From assembly GCF_017357245.1 (NCBI RefSeq), contig NZ_CP071617.1:156547-220546 (forward strand): a stretch of DNA of 64,000 bases, read 5' to 3'. Below, piece after piece: positions 36,090-45,829 of the stretch (positions within the stretch are counted from its first letter, which is position 1; every line of letters begins with the position of its first letter). The notes below the pieces were generated by a model, which did no database searches, had not been told where the DNA came from, and worked only from the letters and a program-made list of their open reading frames with translations. Both the position numbers and the translations under genes were made by a program. Source of the DNA: Rhizobium bangladeshense. GTDB lineage: Bacteria; Pseudomonadota; Alphaproteobacteria; Rhizobiales; Rhizobiaceae.

Positions 36090-37030
36090 TGCAAGTGTTC
36101 GATATCATCGCCTCCGCCGGCCTCTGGGCGGCAATCCTGCGCATCGCTACGCCGCTGATCTTCGGCACGCTCGGCGCGCTGCTGTGCGAACGGGCCGGCG
36201 TGCTCAATCTCGGCATCGAAGGCATCATGACCTTCGGGGCGATGATCGGCTGGCTGTCCGTCTACCATGGCGCCGATCTCTGGACCGGCCTGCTGATTGC
36301 TGCGGTCGCTGGCGGCATCTTCGGCCTGCTGCATGCGGGGCTGACGGTGACGCTCGGCCTCTCACAGCACGTCTCGGGCCTCGGCGTCACGCTCTTTGCT
36401 TCCAGTTTCAGCTATTATGTCTTCCGGCTGATCGTGCCGCTTGCCAATACGCCGCCCACCATCATGCCGTTCCAGCCGATCGCCATTCCCGGCCTCTCGA
36501 CGCTGCCTTTCCTAGGCCCGGCCTTCTTCACCCAAACGGCACCGACCTATCTTGCGATCCTGATCGCTCTCGTGATGGCCTACATCATTTTTCGCACGCC
36601 CGTCGGGCTTGCGATCCGCATGACCGGCGAGAACCCGCATGCGGCGGAAGCCCAGGGCGTCAATCCGATGAAGGTGCGTTACGGCGCGGTCATCATCGGC
36701 AGTGCGCTGATGGGAATGGGCGGCGCCTTCCTGACCTTGTCGGCGTTCAACAGCTTCTTCCCGACCATGGTGCAGGGGCGCGGATGGATCTGCATCGCGC
36801 TCGTCGTATTCGCCTCCTGGCGTCCGGGCCGCGCGCTTTTCGGCGCCCTGCTCTTCGCCTTCTTCGATGCCTTCCAGCTTCGGCTGCAAACCGTGCTGAG
36901 CGGGCTTGTGCCCTACCAGCTCTTCCTGATGACGCCCTATATCCTTTCCATTGCCGCGCTTGCCGTCATGGCCCGCCGCGCGCGCGTTCCGCAGGCGCTG
37001 ATGCAGCCCTATCGCCGCGGTGAGCGCTGA
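36086..37030 (+). CDS. nucleoside-type ABC transporter permease (second)
   Basis: A 314-residue permease, the smaller partner, with RIATPLIFGTLGALLCERAG and VLNLGIEGIMTFGAM near the N-terminus, as usual for this family, and about eight membrane segments. It completes a BMP, ATPase, permease, permease importer. The next gene, 26 bases on, encodes a cytosine-deaminase-like enzyme, which supports a nucleobase or nucleoside as cargo. Confidence 0.92.
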   Translation: MMQVFDIIASAGLWAAILRIATPLIFGTLGALLCERAGVLNLGIEGIMTFGAMIGWLSVYHGADLWTGLLIAAVAGGIFGLLHAGLTVTLGLSQHVSGLGVTLFASSFSYYVFRLIVPLANTPPTIMPFQPIAIPGLSTLPFLGPAFFTQTAPTYLAILIALVMAYIIFRTPVGLAIRMTGENPHAAEAQGVNPMKVRYGAVIIGSALMGMGGAFLTLSAFNSFFPTMVQGRGWICIALVVFASWRPGRALFGALLFAFFDAFQLRLQTVLSGLVPYQLFLMTPYILSIAALAVMARRARVPQALMQPYRRGER

Positions 37031-37056
37031 GACCGTCCACATCCAACGAGGTTCCG

Positions 37057-38346
37057 ATGTTCGATCTGATCGTCAGAAACGCAAATCTCCCCGATGGCCG
37101 CACCGGCGTCGATATCGGCATCAAGGGCGACAGGATCATCGCTGTCGAGCGCAATCTCCAGGCGCAGGCGGGAGAAGACATCGACGCAACCGGAAGGCTG
37201 GTCAGTCCGCCTTTCGTCGATCCGCATTTTCATATGGACGCTACCCTGTCGCTCGGCCTGCCGCGCATGAATGTTTCCGGCACCTTGCTCGAAGGCATCG
37301 CGCTCTGGGGGGAGCTGCGTCCTATCGTGACCAGGGAAGAACTGGTTGATCGCGCGCTACGCTATTGCGATCTGGCGGTGACGCAGGGCCTGCTCTTCAT
37401 CCGCAGCCATGTCGATACGAGCGATCCCAGGCTGGTGACGGTCGAGGCGATGACCGAGGTCCGCGAAAGGGTGGCGCCCTATATCGACCTGCAACTGGTC
37501 GCCTTCCCGCAGGACGGCTATTACCGCTCGCCGGGCGCCATCGATGCACTCAACAAGGCTCTCGACCTGGGCGTCGATATAGTCGGCGGCATTCCCCACT
37601 TCGAACGGACGATGGGTGACGGCACGGCCTCGGTCGAGGCGCTCTGCCGCATCGCTGCCGATCGCGGCCTGCCGGTCGATATGCATTGCGACGAAACCGA
37701 CGATCCGCTGTCGCGCCATATCGAGACGCTGGCTGCGCAAACCATTCGCTTCGGCCTGCAGGGTCGTGTTGCCGGCTCTCATCTGACGTCGATGCATTCG
37801 ATGGACAATTATTACGTTTCCAAGCTGATCCCGCTGATGGCGGAGGCGGAGATCAACGTCATTCCCAATCCGCTGATCAACATCATGCTGCAGGGACGGC
37901 ACGATACTTATCCGAAACGCCGCGGCATGACCCGTGTGAGGGAATTGATGGATGCCGGGCTCAATGTTTCCTTCGGGCACGATTGCGTGATGGACCCGTG
38001 GTATTCGATGGGATCGGGCGACATGCTGGAGGTTGGCCACATGGCGATCCATGTCGCGCAGATGGCCGGCATCGAAGACAAGAAGAAGATCTTCGACGCC
38101 CTGACCGTCAACTCGGCGAAAACGATGGGCCTTGCAGGCTACGGCCTGGAGAAAGGATGCAACGCCGATCTGGTGATCCTCCAGGCGCGCGACCCGCTGG
38201 AGGCGCTGCGGCTGAAGCCGAACCGGCTGGCGGTGATCCGCCGCGGCAAGGTCGTCGCCCGCTCGGCGCCGCGCATCGGCGAACTTTTCCTGGATGGTCG
38301 TCCGGCCCGGATCGACGGCGGCCTGGACTATGCGCCTCGCTGTTGA
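37057..38346 (+). CDS. cytosine deaminase-like amidohydrolase
   Basis: A 429-residue metal-dependent amidohydrolase that resembles E. coli CodA along its whole length. The metal ligands are seen in DPHFHMD (His57, His59), MHCDETDD (His and the catalytic Glu near 210-213), SHLTSMHS and FGHDCVMDPWYSMG, where Asp309 is the ligand equivalent to CodA Asp313. CodA Asp314 is replaced by Cys310. As changes at this position alter CodA substrate choice, the true substrate may differ from cytosine (for example another aminopyrimidine or an isoguanine-like purine). Last gene of the BMP operon, with GAGG before the ATG. Confidence 0.85.
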   Translation: MFDLIVRNANLPDGRTGVDIGIKGDRIIAVERNLQAQAGEDIDATGRLVSPPFVDPHFHMDATLSLGLPRMNVSGTLLEGIALWGELRPIVTREELVDRALRYCDLAVTQGLLFIRSHVDTSDPRLVTVEAMTEVRERVAPYIDLQLVAFPQDGYYRSPGAIDALNKALDLGVDIVGGIPHFERTMGDGTASVEALCRIAADRGLPVDMHCDETDDPLSRHIETLAAQTIRFGLQGRVAGSHLTSMHSMDNYYVSKLIPLMAEAEINVIPNPLINIMLQGRHDTYPKRRGMTRVRELMDAGLNVSFGHDCVMDPWYSMGSGDMLEVGHMAIHVAQMAGIEDKKKIFDALTVNSAKTMGLAGYGLEKGCNADLVILQARDPLEALRLKPNRLAVIRRGKVVARSAPRIGELFLDGRPARIDGGLDYAPRC

Positions 38347-38394
38347 AAGACGACGCGGACCACCGGTGAATTCGAGGTGCTGTTCGCCTCTGCT

Positions 38395-39174
38395 CTATGC
38401 CGCTGCCCGGCGCGCCGTGATGATCCATGCGCGCGAGTCGAAGAATACGCCTTCTGAGGTCATACGAAGCTCCAGCAAATCGCGCAGCCGCCGCAGCGGT
38501 TCTTCGGGCGGTTCACCAGCATGTGCAAGCGCGTCTTTCACGAGATAGAGGCCGGCGAGCGCATCGAGTGCCGCATCCACATTTGGTCCGTAGAAGACCG
38601 GCTCTCGAACGTCGATAAAGTCGATCGAAGTAAAGCCTGCTGTCCGTAAGAGCTCGTTAGCGACAGCAGGATCGCCGAGCGAAAACGGATCGGGAGTGCC
38701 TGCGGAAACCGTAGCCGGCGCCGCCAGAGCCTGCCGGATAGCATCGGACCACTCGTTGCGCTCCCGGCTCTGCCACACCATCCACGCAAGGCGTGCGCCC
38801 GGACGCATCGCCCGGCCAATATTCGCAAAGGCCGCCGCCGGGTCGGCAAAAAACATCACGCCGAAGCGGCTGATGCAGAGGTCGAAACTGGCAGCGGGAA
38901 ATGCGTGGACTTCGGCGTCGCCCTGTTCGAAGGCGGCATTGCGTAGACCCTCGGCGGCGCTCCGCCGCCTCGCGATCTCCAGCATCTCCGCGGAGCTGTC
39001 CACACCGACCGCTTGTCCCCGCGTCGCGGCGCGGGCGGCCTCGCGGGTCGTCTGCCCCGCACCGCAGCCGATATCGAGCACCCGGTCAGCGGTACCGACA
39101 TTGGCAGCATCCCGAAGCTGCCAATTGTGTCGCGCCAATTCTGCGTCGTAAAAGTCGGCAAGATCCAGCGCCAT
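38395..39174 (-). CDS. SAM-dependent class I methyltransferase
   Basis: A 259-residue methyltransferase with motif I as VLDIGCGAGQTT (about residues 32-43) and VGVDSSAEMLEIARRR following. The ATG at 39174 is preceded by GAGGAGGGG; a start 12 codons earlier in the same frame lacks one. The family acts on many small molecules and no substrate is suggested by context. It is divergent from the alpha/beta hydrolase gene at 39280. Confidence 0.88.
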   Translation of the reverse strand: MALDLADFYDAELARHNWQLRDAANVGTADRVLDIGCGAGQTTREAARAATRGQAVGVDSSAEMLEIARRRSAAEGLRNAAFEQGDAEVHAFPAASFDLCISRFGVMFFADPAAAFANIGRAMRPGARLAWMVWQSRERNEWSDAIRQALAAPATVSAGTPDPFSLGDPAVANELLRTAGFTSIDFIDVREPVFYGPNVDAALDALAGLYLVKDALAHAGEPPEEPLRRLRDLLELRMTSEGVFFDSRAWIITARRAAA

Positions 39175-39279
39175 TACGCCCCTCCTCGGTTGACTATCCA
39201 AGTTCGTCAAAAACAGATTGCATGTCGGGATCGGTTATGCAACATAAAACCGGTTTCAGTAAGCAATCGGATGTAAGCC

Positions 39280-40146
39280 ATGGGAGCAGCCAGATCGTCT
39301 CCGGTCGCCGACAAGGTCGTCGAGTTCCAAGGTGTGCAGCTCCAGACTCAGGCATTCGGCAATCCGGCCAGCCCGCCCGTGCTGCTGGTCATGGGAGTGA
39401 TGTCTTCCATGCTGTGGTGGCCGGAAAGGTTCTGTGAGGAACTCGCCGTCCAAGGACGCTACGTCATTCGCTACGACCAGCGCGACACGGGGCTTTCCAC
39501 GTATTATCCGCCAGGCGAGCCGAGCTATTCGTTTAGCGATCTGGCCGACGACGCCATCGCCGTTCTCGATGGTTATGGAATTGAAGCCGCGCATCTGGTG
39601 GGCATGTCGATGGGCGGTTTCGTTGCGCAGGAGGCCGCACTGCGTCATCCCCGGCGGGTGCGGACGCTCACCCTGATCAGTTCGTCGCCAGTTGGGATCG
39701 GCGGGTTGCCCTCCTCCACCGCAGCTTACAAGGAACATTCCGCCGCTGCCGAGAACATCGATTGGTCCGACCTTGAAGCCATCGCTGATTTCATGCGGCG
39801 TGACTCAGCCATGCTTGCCGGCACGAAGCATCCGCACGACGCCGAGGCCGCGAGCGCTCTGATTGTCCGCGATATGGACCGCGCACCATCCTATGTCAGT
39901 GCGACGAACCACTTCATGCTGTTGAGCGGAAATGAGGGGGCAACCTTACATGCATCCCGAATAGAGAAGCCGGTACTCGCAATCCACGGCACATCAGATC
40001 CGCTATTTCCAATTGAGCATGGAGAGGCCTTCACGCGTGCCGCCCCGAACGCAAGATTGCACCGGATCATTGGCGGAGGACACGAAATTCATGATCTGGA
40101 CATCGACGAGGTGGTGCGCGCAATCGCGGGCCACACGATATCCTGA
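39280..40146 (+). CDS. alpha/beta hydrolase
   Basis: A 288-residue alpha/beta hydrolase. The nucleophile Ser stands in GMSMGGFVAQEAA, the acid Asp near HGTSDPLFP and the His near GGGHEIHD. The YDQRDTGLS segment resembles esterases such as aclacinomycin methylesterase. The substrate is unknown. A perfect hairpin separates it from the convergent msrA gene. Confidence 0.88.
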   Translation: MGAARSSPVADKVVEFQGVQLQTQAFGNPASPPVLLVMGVMSSMLWWPERFCEELAVQGRYVIRYDQRDTGLSTYYPPGEPSYSFSDLADDAIAVLDGYGIEAAHLVGMSMGGFVAQEAALRHPRRVRTLTLISSSPVGIGGLPSSTAAYKEHSAAAENIDWSDLEAIADFMRRDSAMLAGTKHPHDAEAASALIVRDMDRAPSYVSATNHFMLLSGNEGATLHASRIEKPVLAIHGTSDPLFPIEHGEAFTRAAPNARLHRIIGGGHEIHDLDIDEVVRAIAGHTIS

Positions 40147-40171
40147 GGTCGGGCAAGTCGATGCAGCAGCG

Positions 40172-40203
40172 ATGCATGCCGGCATCCAGATGCCGGCATG
40201 CAT
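40172..40203. terminator. perfect 14-bp hairpin between convergent genes
   Basis: Arms of 14 bases (ATGCATGCCGGCAT and its complement) enclose the loop CCAG. The hairpin lies 25 bases after the hydrolase stop and 8 bases before the end of the convergent msrA gene, so it can end both transcripts. No T run follows on either strand. Confidence 0.65.
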
Positions 40204-40211
40204 GAAGAGCG

Positions 40212-40721
40212 TCAGGCGATCTTCTGGCGGGCCGGCAGTTTCCAGCCCGGCCGGACGAAGTGGCAGGTATAGCCGTTCGGTATCCGCTCCAGATAGTCCT
40301 GATGTTCGGGCTCGGCCTCCCAGAAATCGCTCGCCGGCACGACTTCGGTGACGACCTTGCCGGGCCAGAGGCCCGATGCGTCGACATCGGCAATCGTATC
40401 GCGGGCGACGCGCTCCTGTTCCGGGCTGACGTAGAAGATCGCCGAGCGATAGCTCGTTCCGACGTCGTTGCCCTGGCGGTTGCGCGTGGTCGGGTCGTGG
40501 ATCTGGAAGAAGAATTCGAGGATTTCGCGATAGCTGATCCGGGTGGGATCGAAGATGATCTCGATCGCCTCGGCATGGGTTCCGTGGTTGCGGTAGGTGG
40601 CATTCGGCACATCGCCGCCTGTATAGCCGACGCGGGTCGAGATCACGCCCTTGTACCGGCGGATGAGGTCCTGCATGCCCCAGAAGCAGCCGCCGGCGAG
40701 TACTGCACGTTCTTCGGTCAT
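40212..40721 (-). CDS. msrA: peptide-methionine (S)-S-oxide reductase
   Basis: A 169-residue MsrA. The catalytic Cys stands in [10 protein letters not shown] (about residues 9-18), and [20 protein letters not shown] and [18 protein letters not shown] are family signatures. The enzyme repairs oxidised methionine with thioredoxin. AGGAGA stands before the ATG at 40721; the longer open frame upstream is not supported. A single-gene unit. Confidence 0.95.
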   Translation of the reverse strand: MTEERAVLAGGCFWGMQDLIRRYKGVISTRVGYTGGDVPNATYRNHGTHAEAIEIIFDPTRISYREILEFFFQIHDPTTRNRQGNDVGTSYRSAIFYVSPEQERVARDTIADVDASGLWPGKVVTEVVPASDFWEAEPEHQDYLERIPNGYTCHFVRPGWKLPARQKIA

Positions 40722-40908
40722 TTGATATCTCCTTGTTTGCCGAGAGATAGTGTCTCCTGCTGCCGAATTCCATACGGCGGAAATCAGCACAGCTGTGCAA
40801 TTTCCTTTCGAACAGGGCCGTCCTGTCATGCCGATGTTACGCGCCGACGCTAGCAAAGCCCAGGACAATCCGCGGAGACAGAGCCGCGACACCTGATGGA
40901 GATGGGTT

Positions 40909-42054
40909 ATGAACAGGCGTGAATTTTTGATCGCATCGTCGGCTGCGGCCGGTCTTCTGGCTCTTCCGCGCTTCGCATCAGCCGCGGCTGGCACGATCGA
41001 CCTCTATAGCGGTTCGGACGCCAACATCATCGATCTCTGGAATAACATCATCCGTCCCGCCTTCGAAAAGGCCCATCCCGGCCTTGCCGTGAAGGTGACG
41101 GACGCCGGCGACAATAACGGCTTGCGCGCCATCGCTGACCGTGCACTCGCAGCCCTGAAGAGCAAAACCAATCCGCAGGCCGATCTCTTCGAGCATTTCG
41201 ATCCGCGCCTGCCGTCCGGCGGCATCGATGCCGGCCTCTGGGTCAAGCTCTCCGCCGAGAACATCGAAGGCTACGACCTCATCAACCCGCTCGCCCTCGA
41301 TACCCCCTACTCCCTTCCCTATCGCGGCTCGCAGGTCCTGCTCGCCTACGACACGACGAAACTCGACCCGAAGGATGCGCCGAAGAGCTGGGAGCAACTC
41401 ACCGCGTGGATCAAGGCCAATCCGGGCCAGTTCATCTATAACAGGCCTGACAAGGGCGGCTCGGGCGGCAACTTCGTCCGCCGCGCGATTCACGAGGTCA
41501 ACGGCCGCGATCCGAGCAAGTTCAAGGTCGACAATTTCTCCGCCAACTTTGCCGGTGAGGCCCTGACGCCTGCCTGGAAGATCCTAGGCGACCTCGCCCC
41601 TTCGCTCTATGACAAGGGCGCCTACACGGCCGGCAACACGCAGTCGATCCAGCTGCTCGCCCAGGGCGTCGTCACCATGGTGCCGGTCTGGTCGGACCAG
41701 GTACTGCAGGCGATTTCCCAGGGTGTGCTGCCGGATACGACCGGTCTGGTGCAGCTCGGCGATCTCGCCCTTTGCGGCGGCTTCTCGAGGATTACCGTGT
41801 TCTCGAACGGCGCCAACAAGGATGCGGCGCTGAAGCTCGCCGCCTTCATGTTGACCAGGGAAATGCAGGAAGCGATCATCACCGAGATCGGCGGTTTCCC
41901 CGGCATCTCCTGGGACCATATCTCCGATGATCTGCGCAAGAAATATGCCGACGTCATCCCCTCGACCATCCCGACCTTCCCGAGCGGCGATTGGGAAACG
42001 GCGATCAACGACGGTTGGTACCGCAACGTTGCCCCTGGCATCAGCCGCACCTGA
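40909..42054 (+). CDS. ABC transporter periplasmic substrate-binding protein (PotD/YnjB-like)
   Basis: A 381-residue extracellular solute-binding protein with a Tat-type signal [10 protein letters not shown] at the N-terminus. The mature part starts [19 protein letters not shown], and [12 protein letters not shown] and [20 protein letters not shown] are typical of the iron/spermidine/putrescine-like binding-protein superfamily. The stop overlaps the start of the first permease by one base, and the operon has the order binding protein, permease, permease, ATPase. The cargo could be a polyamine, an organophosphonate or a phosphosugar; nothing visible decides. Confidence 0.88.
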   Translation: MNRREFLIASSAAAGLLALPRFASAAAGTIDLYSGSDANIIDLWNNIIRPAFEKAHPGLAVKVTDAGDNNGLRAIADRALAALKSKTNPQADLFEHFDPRLPSGGIDAGLWVKLSAENIEGYDLINPLALDTPYSLPYRGSQVLLAYDTTKLDPKDAPKSWEQLTAWIKANPGQFIYNRPDKGGSGGNFVRRAIHEVNGRDPSKFKVDNFSANFAGEALTPAWKILGDLAPSLYDKGAYTAGNTQSIQLLAQGVVTMVPVWSDQVLQAISQGVLPDTTGLVQLGDLALCGGFSRITVFSNGANKDAALKLAAFMLTREMQEAIITEIGGFPGISWDHISDDLRKKYADVIPSTIPTFPSGDWETAINDGWYRNVAPGISRT

Positions 42055-42944
42055 TGTCTGCCGAGGCTGCGCCGGCGGCTCCGCGCCGCTCCCGGTTCAT
42101 CGACAGGGGGAGCTCGATCGGGCTCCTTCTTGTCGCCATGCCTGTCTTCCTGCTCGCATGGCTGATCATCTTTCCTATCTTCTCGGCGGTCGTCGGTACG
42201 ATCTTCGTTCGGGGTGCTGACGGAGCGACGGAATTGTCGCTGGCCTCGTATCGCTTCTTCTTCAGCGATCGCTACAGCCTCAGCAATCTTTGGGTGACGC
42301 TCTGGACCACCGCCGTCTGCGGCATCCTGCTTCTGGCGATCGGTCTCCCGATCGCGCTTTACCTCAGGTTTTCGCAAGGGCGTCTCGCCGCCTATGTGCA
42401 AGCCGTGGCGATCTTTCCGATGTTCGTGCCGTCGATCATCCTCGCCTATGCGTTGATTAGAACCATCGGTCCGAACGGCACCGTCGACCTGCTGCTGAAC
42501 GCCGTCGGTCTGCCCAAGCTGCGCACGCCCTATCTGACGCCGTGGGGTCCCGTCATCGGCCTCGTCTGGGACAATCTGCCCCTGACGGTGCTGATGCTGA
42601 CGGCCGGGCTTTCCTCCGTGTCGAACAGTGCGATCGAGGCCGCCCGCGACGTCGGCGCAAGGCCGCTTCGGGTCTTTGTTTCGATCATCCTGCCGCGCAT
42701 GGGCAATTCGCTGCTGGTGACCGCTTCCTTCGCCGTGCTCGGCATCTTCTCCGCCTTCACCCTTCCGTATGTGCTCGGCCCGGCATCGCCGGAGATGATG
42801 GGACCGTTCATGCAGCGCACCTTCGCCGATATGAACAATCCGCTTGACGCCATGACGCAGGCCGTCATCACCTTTGGTATCTGCCTGGTCTTCGGCATCT
42901 TCTATGTCCGCTCGATTGCCCGCAGCCGCGAGACCAGACCATGA
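42054..42944 (+). CDS. ABC transporter permease, PotB-like
   Basis: A 296-residue permease with six hydrophobic segments and the coupling loop EAARDVGARPLRVFVSIILP near residue 200. The ATG at 42054 overlaps the stop of the binding-protein gene. An upstream extension of the frame lies inside that gene and is not real. Confidence 0.9.
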   Translation: MSAEAAPAAPRRSRFIDRGSSIGLLLVAMPVFLLAWLIIFPIFSAVVGTIFVRGADGATELSLASYRFFFSDRYSLSNLWVTLWTTAVCGILLLAIGLPIALYLRFSQGRLAAYVQAVAIFPMFVPSIILAYALIRTIGPNGTVDLLLNAVGLPKLRTPYLTPWGPVIGLVWDNLPLTVLMLTAGLSSVSNSAIEAARDVGARPLRVFVSIILPRMGNSLLVTASFAVLGIFSAFTLPYVLGPASPEMMGPFMQRTFADMNNPLDAMTQAVITFGICLVFGIFYVRSIARSRETRP

Positions 42945-43768
42945 GCGACGGCAGACCAGCTATGAAACCTCGCTTCGACTGGATCGGCCTGCTCTTTGCC
43001 GGCCTGCTGACGCTGTTTATCGCGCTGCCGCTCCTCGTCGTCGGAACATGGGCCTTCACCGAAGTGTGGCGCTACCCCTCGGTGATCCCGCAACAGTTCG
43101 GTCTGCGCTTCTGGGGCCAGACGCTGGCGCGTCCCGATGTCTGGGAGGCACTCCTTCTCAGCCTTCGATCGACGACGACCGTCACCCTTCTCTCCGCCGT
43201 CATCTGCCTTCCCGCGGCCTATGCCTTCGCGCGCATGCGCTTTCCCGGCAGGAATATCCTCTTTCTCTCGTTCCTGGCGTCTCATGCCTTTCCAAAGTTC
43301 TGCCTGCTCGTCGCCATTGCCGGCATCTTTCTGCAGCTTGGCCTGATCAGCACATTCTGGGGTGTCGTGCTGATCCAGCTCGTCAGCACGCTGATGCTGA
43401 TGATCTGGATCCCGGTCGCCGCTTTCCAGAACGTCGACCGGCGCATGGAAGAGGCGGCGCGCGATGCCGGGGCAACGCCGCTGCGCGTCTTCTGGTCGAT
43501 CACGCTGCCGCAGGCAGCTCCGACCATATCCGCCGCACTGCTTCTGACCTTCGTCGGCACCTTCTACGAAACCGAGGGCGCCTGGCTGATCGGCGCGCCC
43601 GAGATCCGCACCATGCCGGTGCTGATGATCAGCTTCATCAACAACCAGATCGTCGTGCAATACGGGGCCGTGCTTTCCGTCATGCTGTGGGTGCCGTCCT
43701 TCATCGCGCTGATGTTTGCGCGCCGCGTCGTCGGCACCGGCGCCTTTGCGAGAGGTTTCGGCGCGTAA
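42941..43768 (+). CDS. ABC transporter permease, PotC-like
   Basis: A 275-residue partner permease with the coupling loop EAARDAGATPLRVFWSITLP and six hydrophobic segments. It overlaps the preceding gene by four bases. A second ATG at 42962 is an alternative start. Confidence 0.9.
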   Translation: MSDGRPAMKPRFDWIGLLFAGLLTLFIALPLLVVGTWAFTEVWRYPSVIPQQFGLRFWGQTLARPDVWEALLLSLRSTTTVTLLSAVICLPAAYAFARMRFPGRNILFLSFLASHAFPKFCLLVAIAGIFLQLGLISTFWGVVLIQLVSTLMLMIWIPVAAFQNVDRRMEEAARDAGATPLRVFWSITLPQAAPTISAALLLTFVGTFYETEGAWLIGAPEIRTMPVLMISFINNQIVVQYGAVLSVMLWVPSFIALMFARRVVGTGAFARGFGA

Positions 43769-43802
43769 GCCGCCGCACAGCAATTCAGGGAAGGATTTGA
43801 GA

Positions 43803-44882
43803 ATGGCACATCTGGCGATCGAGGGTGTTTCGAAGCTGTTCGGGACCGCCTTCGCGGTTCGCGACTTCTCGCTTGAAGTCGGCGACGGCGAACTCGTATG
43901 CCTGCTCGGCCCGTCCGGCTCCGGCAAGTCGACGCTTCTCAGGATGATCGGCGGCTTCGAACGCCCGAGCGGCGGAACGATCCGCATCGACGCCAGGGAC
44001 GTGACGAACCTGCCGCCCGAGCGGCGCCCGACCGGCATGGTGTTCCAGAGCCACGCCCTCTGGACTCATATGGACGTCTTCAACAACATCGCCTTCGGTC
44101 TCAAGCTTCGACGGCTGCCGAAAGCGGAAATCCGCGAGCGCGTCGAGAACGCGTTGGCGCTCGTCGGCCTCGCCGATTACGGGCGGCGGATGACGAGCCA
44201 GCTGTCGGGCGGGCAGCAGCAGCGTGTCGCGCTCGCCCGCTCGCTGGTGCTCGAGCCAAAGATCCTTTTGCTCGACGAGCCCTTCGCCAGCCTCGACCAG
44301 CACCTGCGCGAAAGATTGCGGGAGGAGGTGCGCGATATCCAGCAGCGCCTGGGCATCACCACGCTCTTCGTCACACATGGCCAGGACGAGGCCCTGGCGC
44401 TTGCCGACCGCATCGTGGTCATGCGCGATGGGCGCACCGAGCAGATCGCCCCGCCGAGCATCATCTATCGGCAGCCGCAGACGGCCTTCGTCGCCGGCTT
44501 TATCGGTTCGATGAATTTCGTCGAGAGCCACACCAGAAACGGTGTCTGCGAACACACGCTCTTTCCTCTGCCCGTTCCCGTCGAAGACGGTCCGGTGACA
44601 CTGGCCACCCGCCCGGAGGCGCTGACGATTCGTCCCTCGGAGCGGGTCGATGCCGCGACGGTGCATCGCACCGTCGATTTCGGGACGCATAAAATGATCG
44701 AGGTGGATCTTGCCGACGGCACTCGCCTGAAGGCGATGGTGCCGCCGGACGATCGGGTTCAGGCCGGAATGAAGGTCGAGCCGAGTTTCGTGAGCTTCTT
44801 TGCCTTTCGCGACAATGCTCTTGTGCATCAGTCGATGCCGGCAAGGAACGATGCGGAAGCTGGGCGGCTGTTGCCGGTTTGA
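43803..44882 (+). CDS. ABC transporter ATP-binding protein, PotA-like with TOBE domain
   Basis: A 359-residue ATPase. Walker A GPSGSGKST is near residue 36, the signature LSGGQQQRVALARSL and Walker B LLLDEPFASLD follow, and the switch His is in THGQDEAL. A C-terminal TOBE-like domain (about 270-345) is present. GGAAGGA stands before the ATG at 43803. Last gene of the operon; its end lies four bases from the end of the convergent phosphatase-family gene. Confidence 0.92.
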   Translation: MAHLAIEGVSKLFGTAFAVRDFSLEVGDGELVCLLGPSGSGKSTLLRMIGGFERPSGGTIRIDARDVTNLPPERRPTGMVFQSHALWTHMDVFNNIAFGLKLRRLPKAEIRERVENALALVGLADYGRRMTSQLSGGQQQRVALARSLVLEPKILLLDEPFASLDQHLRERLREEVRDIQQRLGITTLFVTHGQDEALALADRIVVMRDGRTEQIAPPSIIYRQPQTAFVAGFIGSMNFVESHTRNGVCEHTLFPLPVPVEDGPVTLATRPEALTIRPSERVDAATVHRTVDFGTHKMIEVDLADGTRLKAMVPPDDRVQAGMKVEPSFVSFFAFRDNALVHQSMPARNDAEAGRLLPV

Positions 44883-44886
44883 AGCA

Positions 44887-45720
44887 TTACGCTTTGGTGG
44901 AGAAGCCGCCCAGCAGCCAGGGATGCAGCGCCTTGCTGGCGGCAAGAATATCGCCGCGCCCGTCGACCGCCGCGCCGGAAAAGCGGGTCACGATGCCTCC
45001 GGCCTCTTCGACCATCAGCGCCGAGGCGCCGAAATCATGGATCGAGAGCCCGTCCTCGAAGAAACCGTCGAGCCGGCCGCAGGCGACATAGGCGATCGAC
45101 AGGGCTGCCGAGCCCAGGCGGCGCACGCCTGCGGTATTGGCCATCAGGCGCTTGATGGCTTCGAAATAGGTTTCCTCCGCAATCGCCTGGACCTGGCCGG
45201 GGATCGGCAGGCCGGCGCCGATGAGCACGTTCTCGATGTCGTCTACCTCGGCGCAGCGGATGCGCTCGCCGTTGAGAAAGGCGCCGCCGCCGAGTTCGGC
45301 GCTGAAGAGTTCGTCCTGCATGGCGTCATAGACGACGCCGGCGACGAGCCTGCCGCCTTCAGCGATCGAGATCGTCATGCCGAAGTGCGGCAAGCCCCAG
45401 GCGTAGTTTGTCGTGCCGTCGATCGGGTCGATGTAAACGACCGGCGTGTCCGGCCCCGCCGCACGGTTGCCGACGGCTTCCTCGCCCTGGATGGCGTAAT
45501 CCGGGAAGGCCTTGATCATTTCCTCGACGATGATCCGCTCGACGGCGACATCGATCTCGGTCTGATAGTCACGCGGCGCCTTGGCGAGCATTTCCTGGGA
45601 CGTTCGCCGCCGGAGCGCACTGCGGGCGGTTTCGCCCGCCTTCAATACCGTTTCGGCAAGAATGATGAGGCGGGATGAGGCATTCGCGGAAAGACGCGCT
45701 GATGTCGGAGAGGATGTCAT
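44887..45720 (-). CDS. inositol monophosphatase family protein
   Basis: A 277-residue Mg2+-dependent phosphatase. Metal ligands are seen in QGEEAVG (Glu80/81) and IDPIDGTTNYAWG (Asp98, Asp101). The second family motif, usually WDxAAG, reads HDFGASALMVEEAGG here, so the conserved Trp is lost but the Asp remains. Members hydrolyse inositol monophosphate, fructose 1,6-bisphosphate, histidinol phosphate or nucleoside phosphates. It reads in the same direction as the sugar importer operon, 110 bases after its last gene, and may be its distal gene. Confidence 0.85.
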   Translation of the reverse strand: MTSSPTSARLSANASSRLIILAETVLKAGETARSALRRRTSQEMLAKAPRDYQTEIDVAVERIIVEEMIKAFPDYAIQGEEAVGNRAAGPDTPVVYIDPIDGTTNYAWGLPHFGMTISIAEGGRLVAGVVYDAMQDELFSAELGGGAFLNGERIRCAEVDDIENVLIGAGLPIPGQVQAIAEETYFEAIKRLMANTAGVRRLGSAALSIAYVACGRLDGFFEDGLSIHDFGASALMVEEAGGIVTRFSGAAVDGRGDILAASKALHPWLLGGFSTKA

Positions 45721-45829
45721 GTGGAAATCCGAATGCTGCAGATATGACGGAATGAATCGTGCGGACCACTCCCTTCGCAGAGGCGGATGATGATTTTATG
45801 AAGCTGCCCACGCGCTTGCACGGCGGTTG

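Noticed and set aside
43785..44945. Minus-strand frame of 386 codons opposite the PotA-like ATPase
   Set aside because: The ATPase has all nucleotide-binding motifs; the antisense frame has none.
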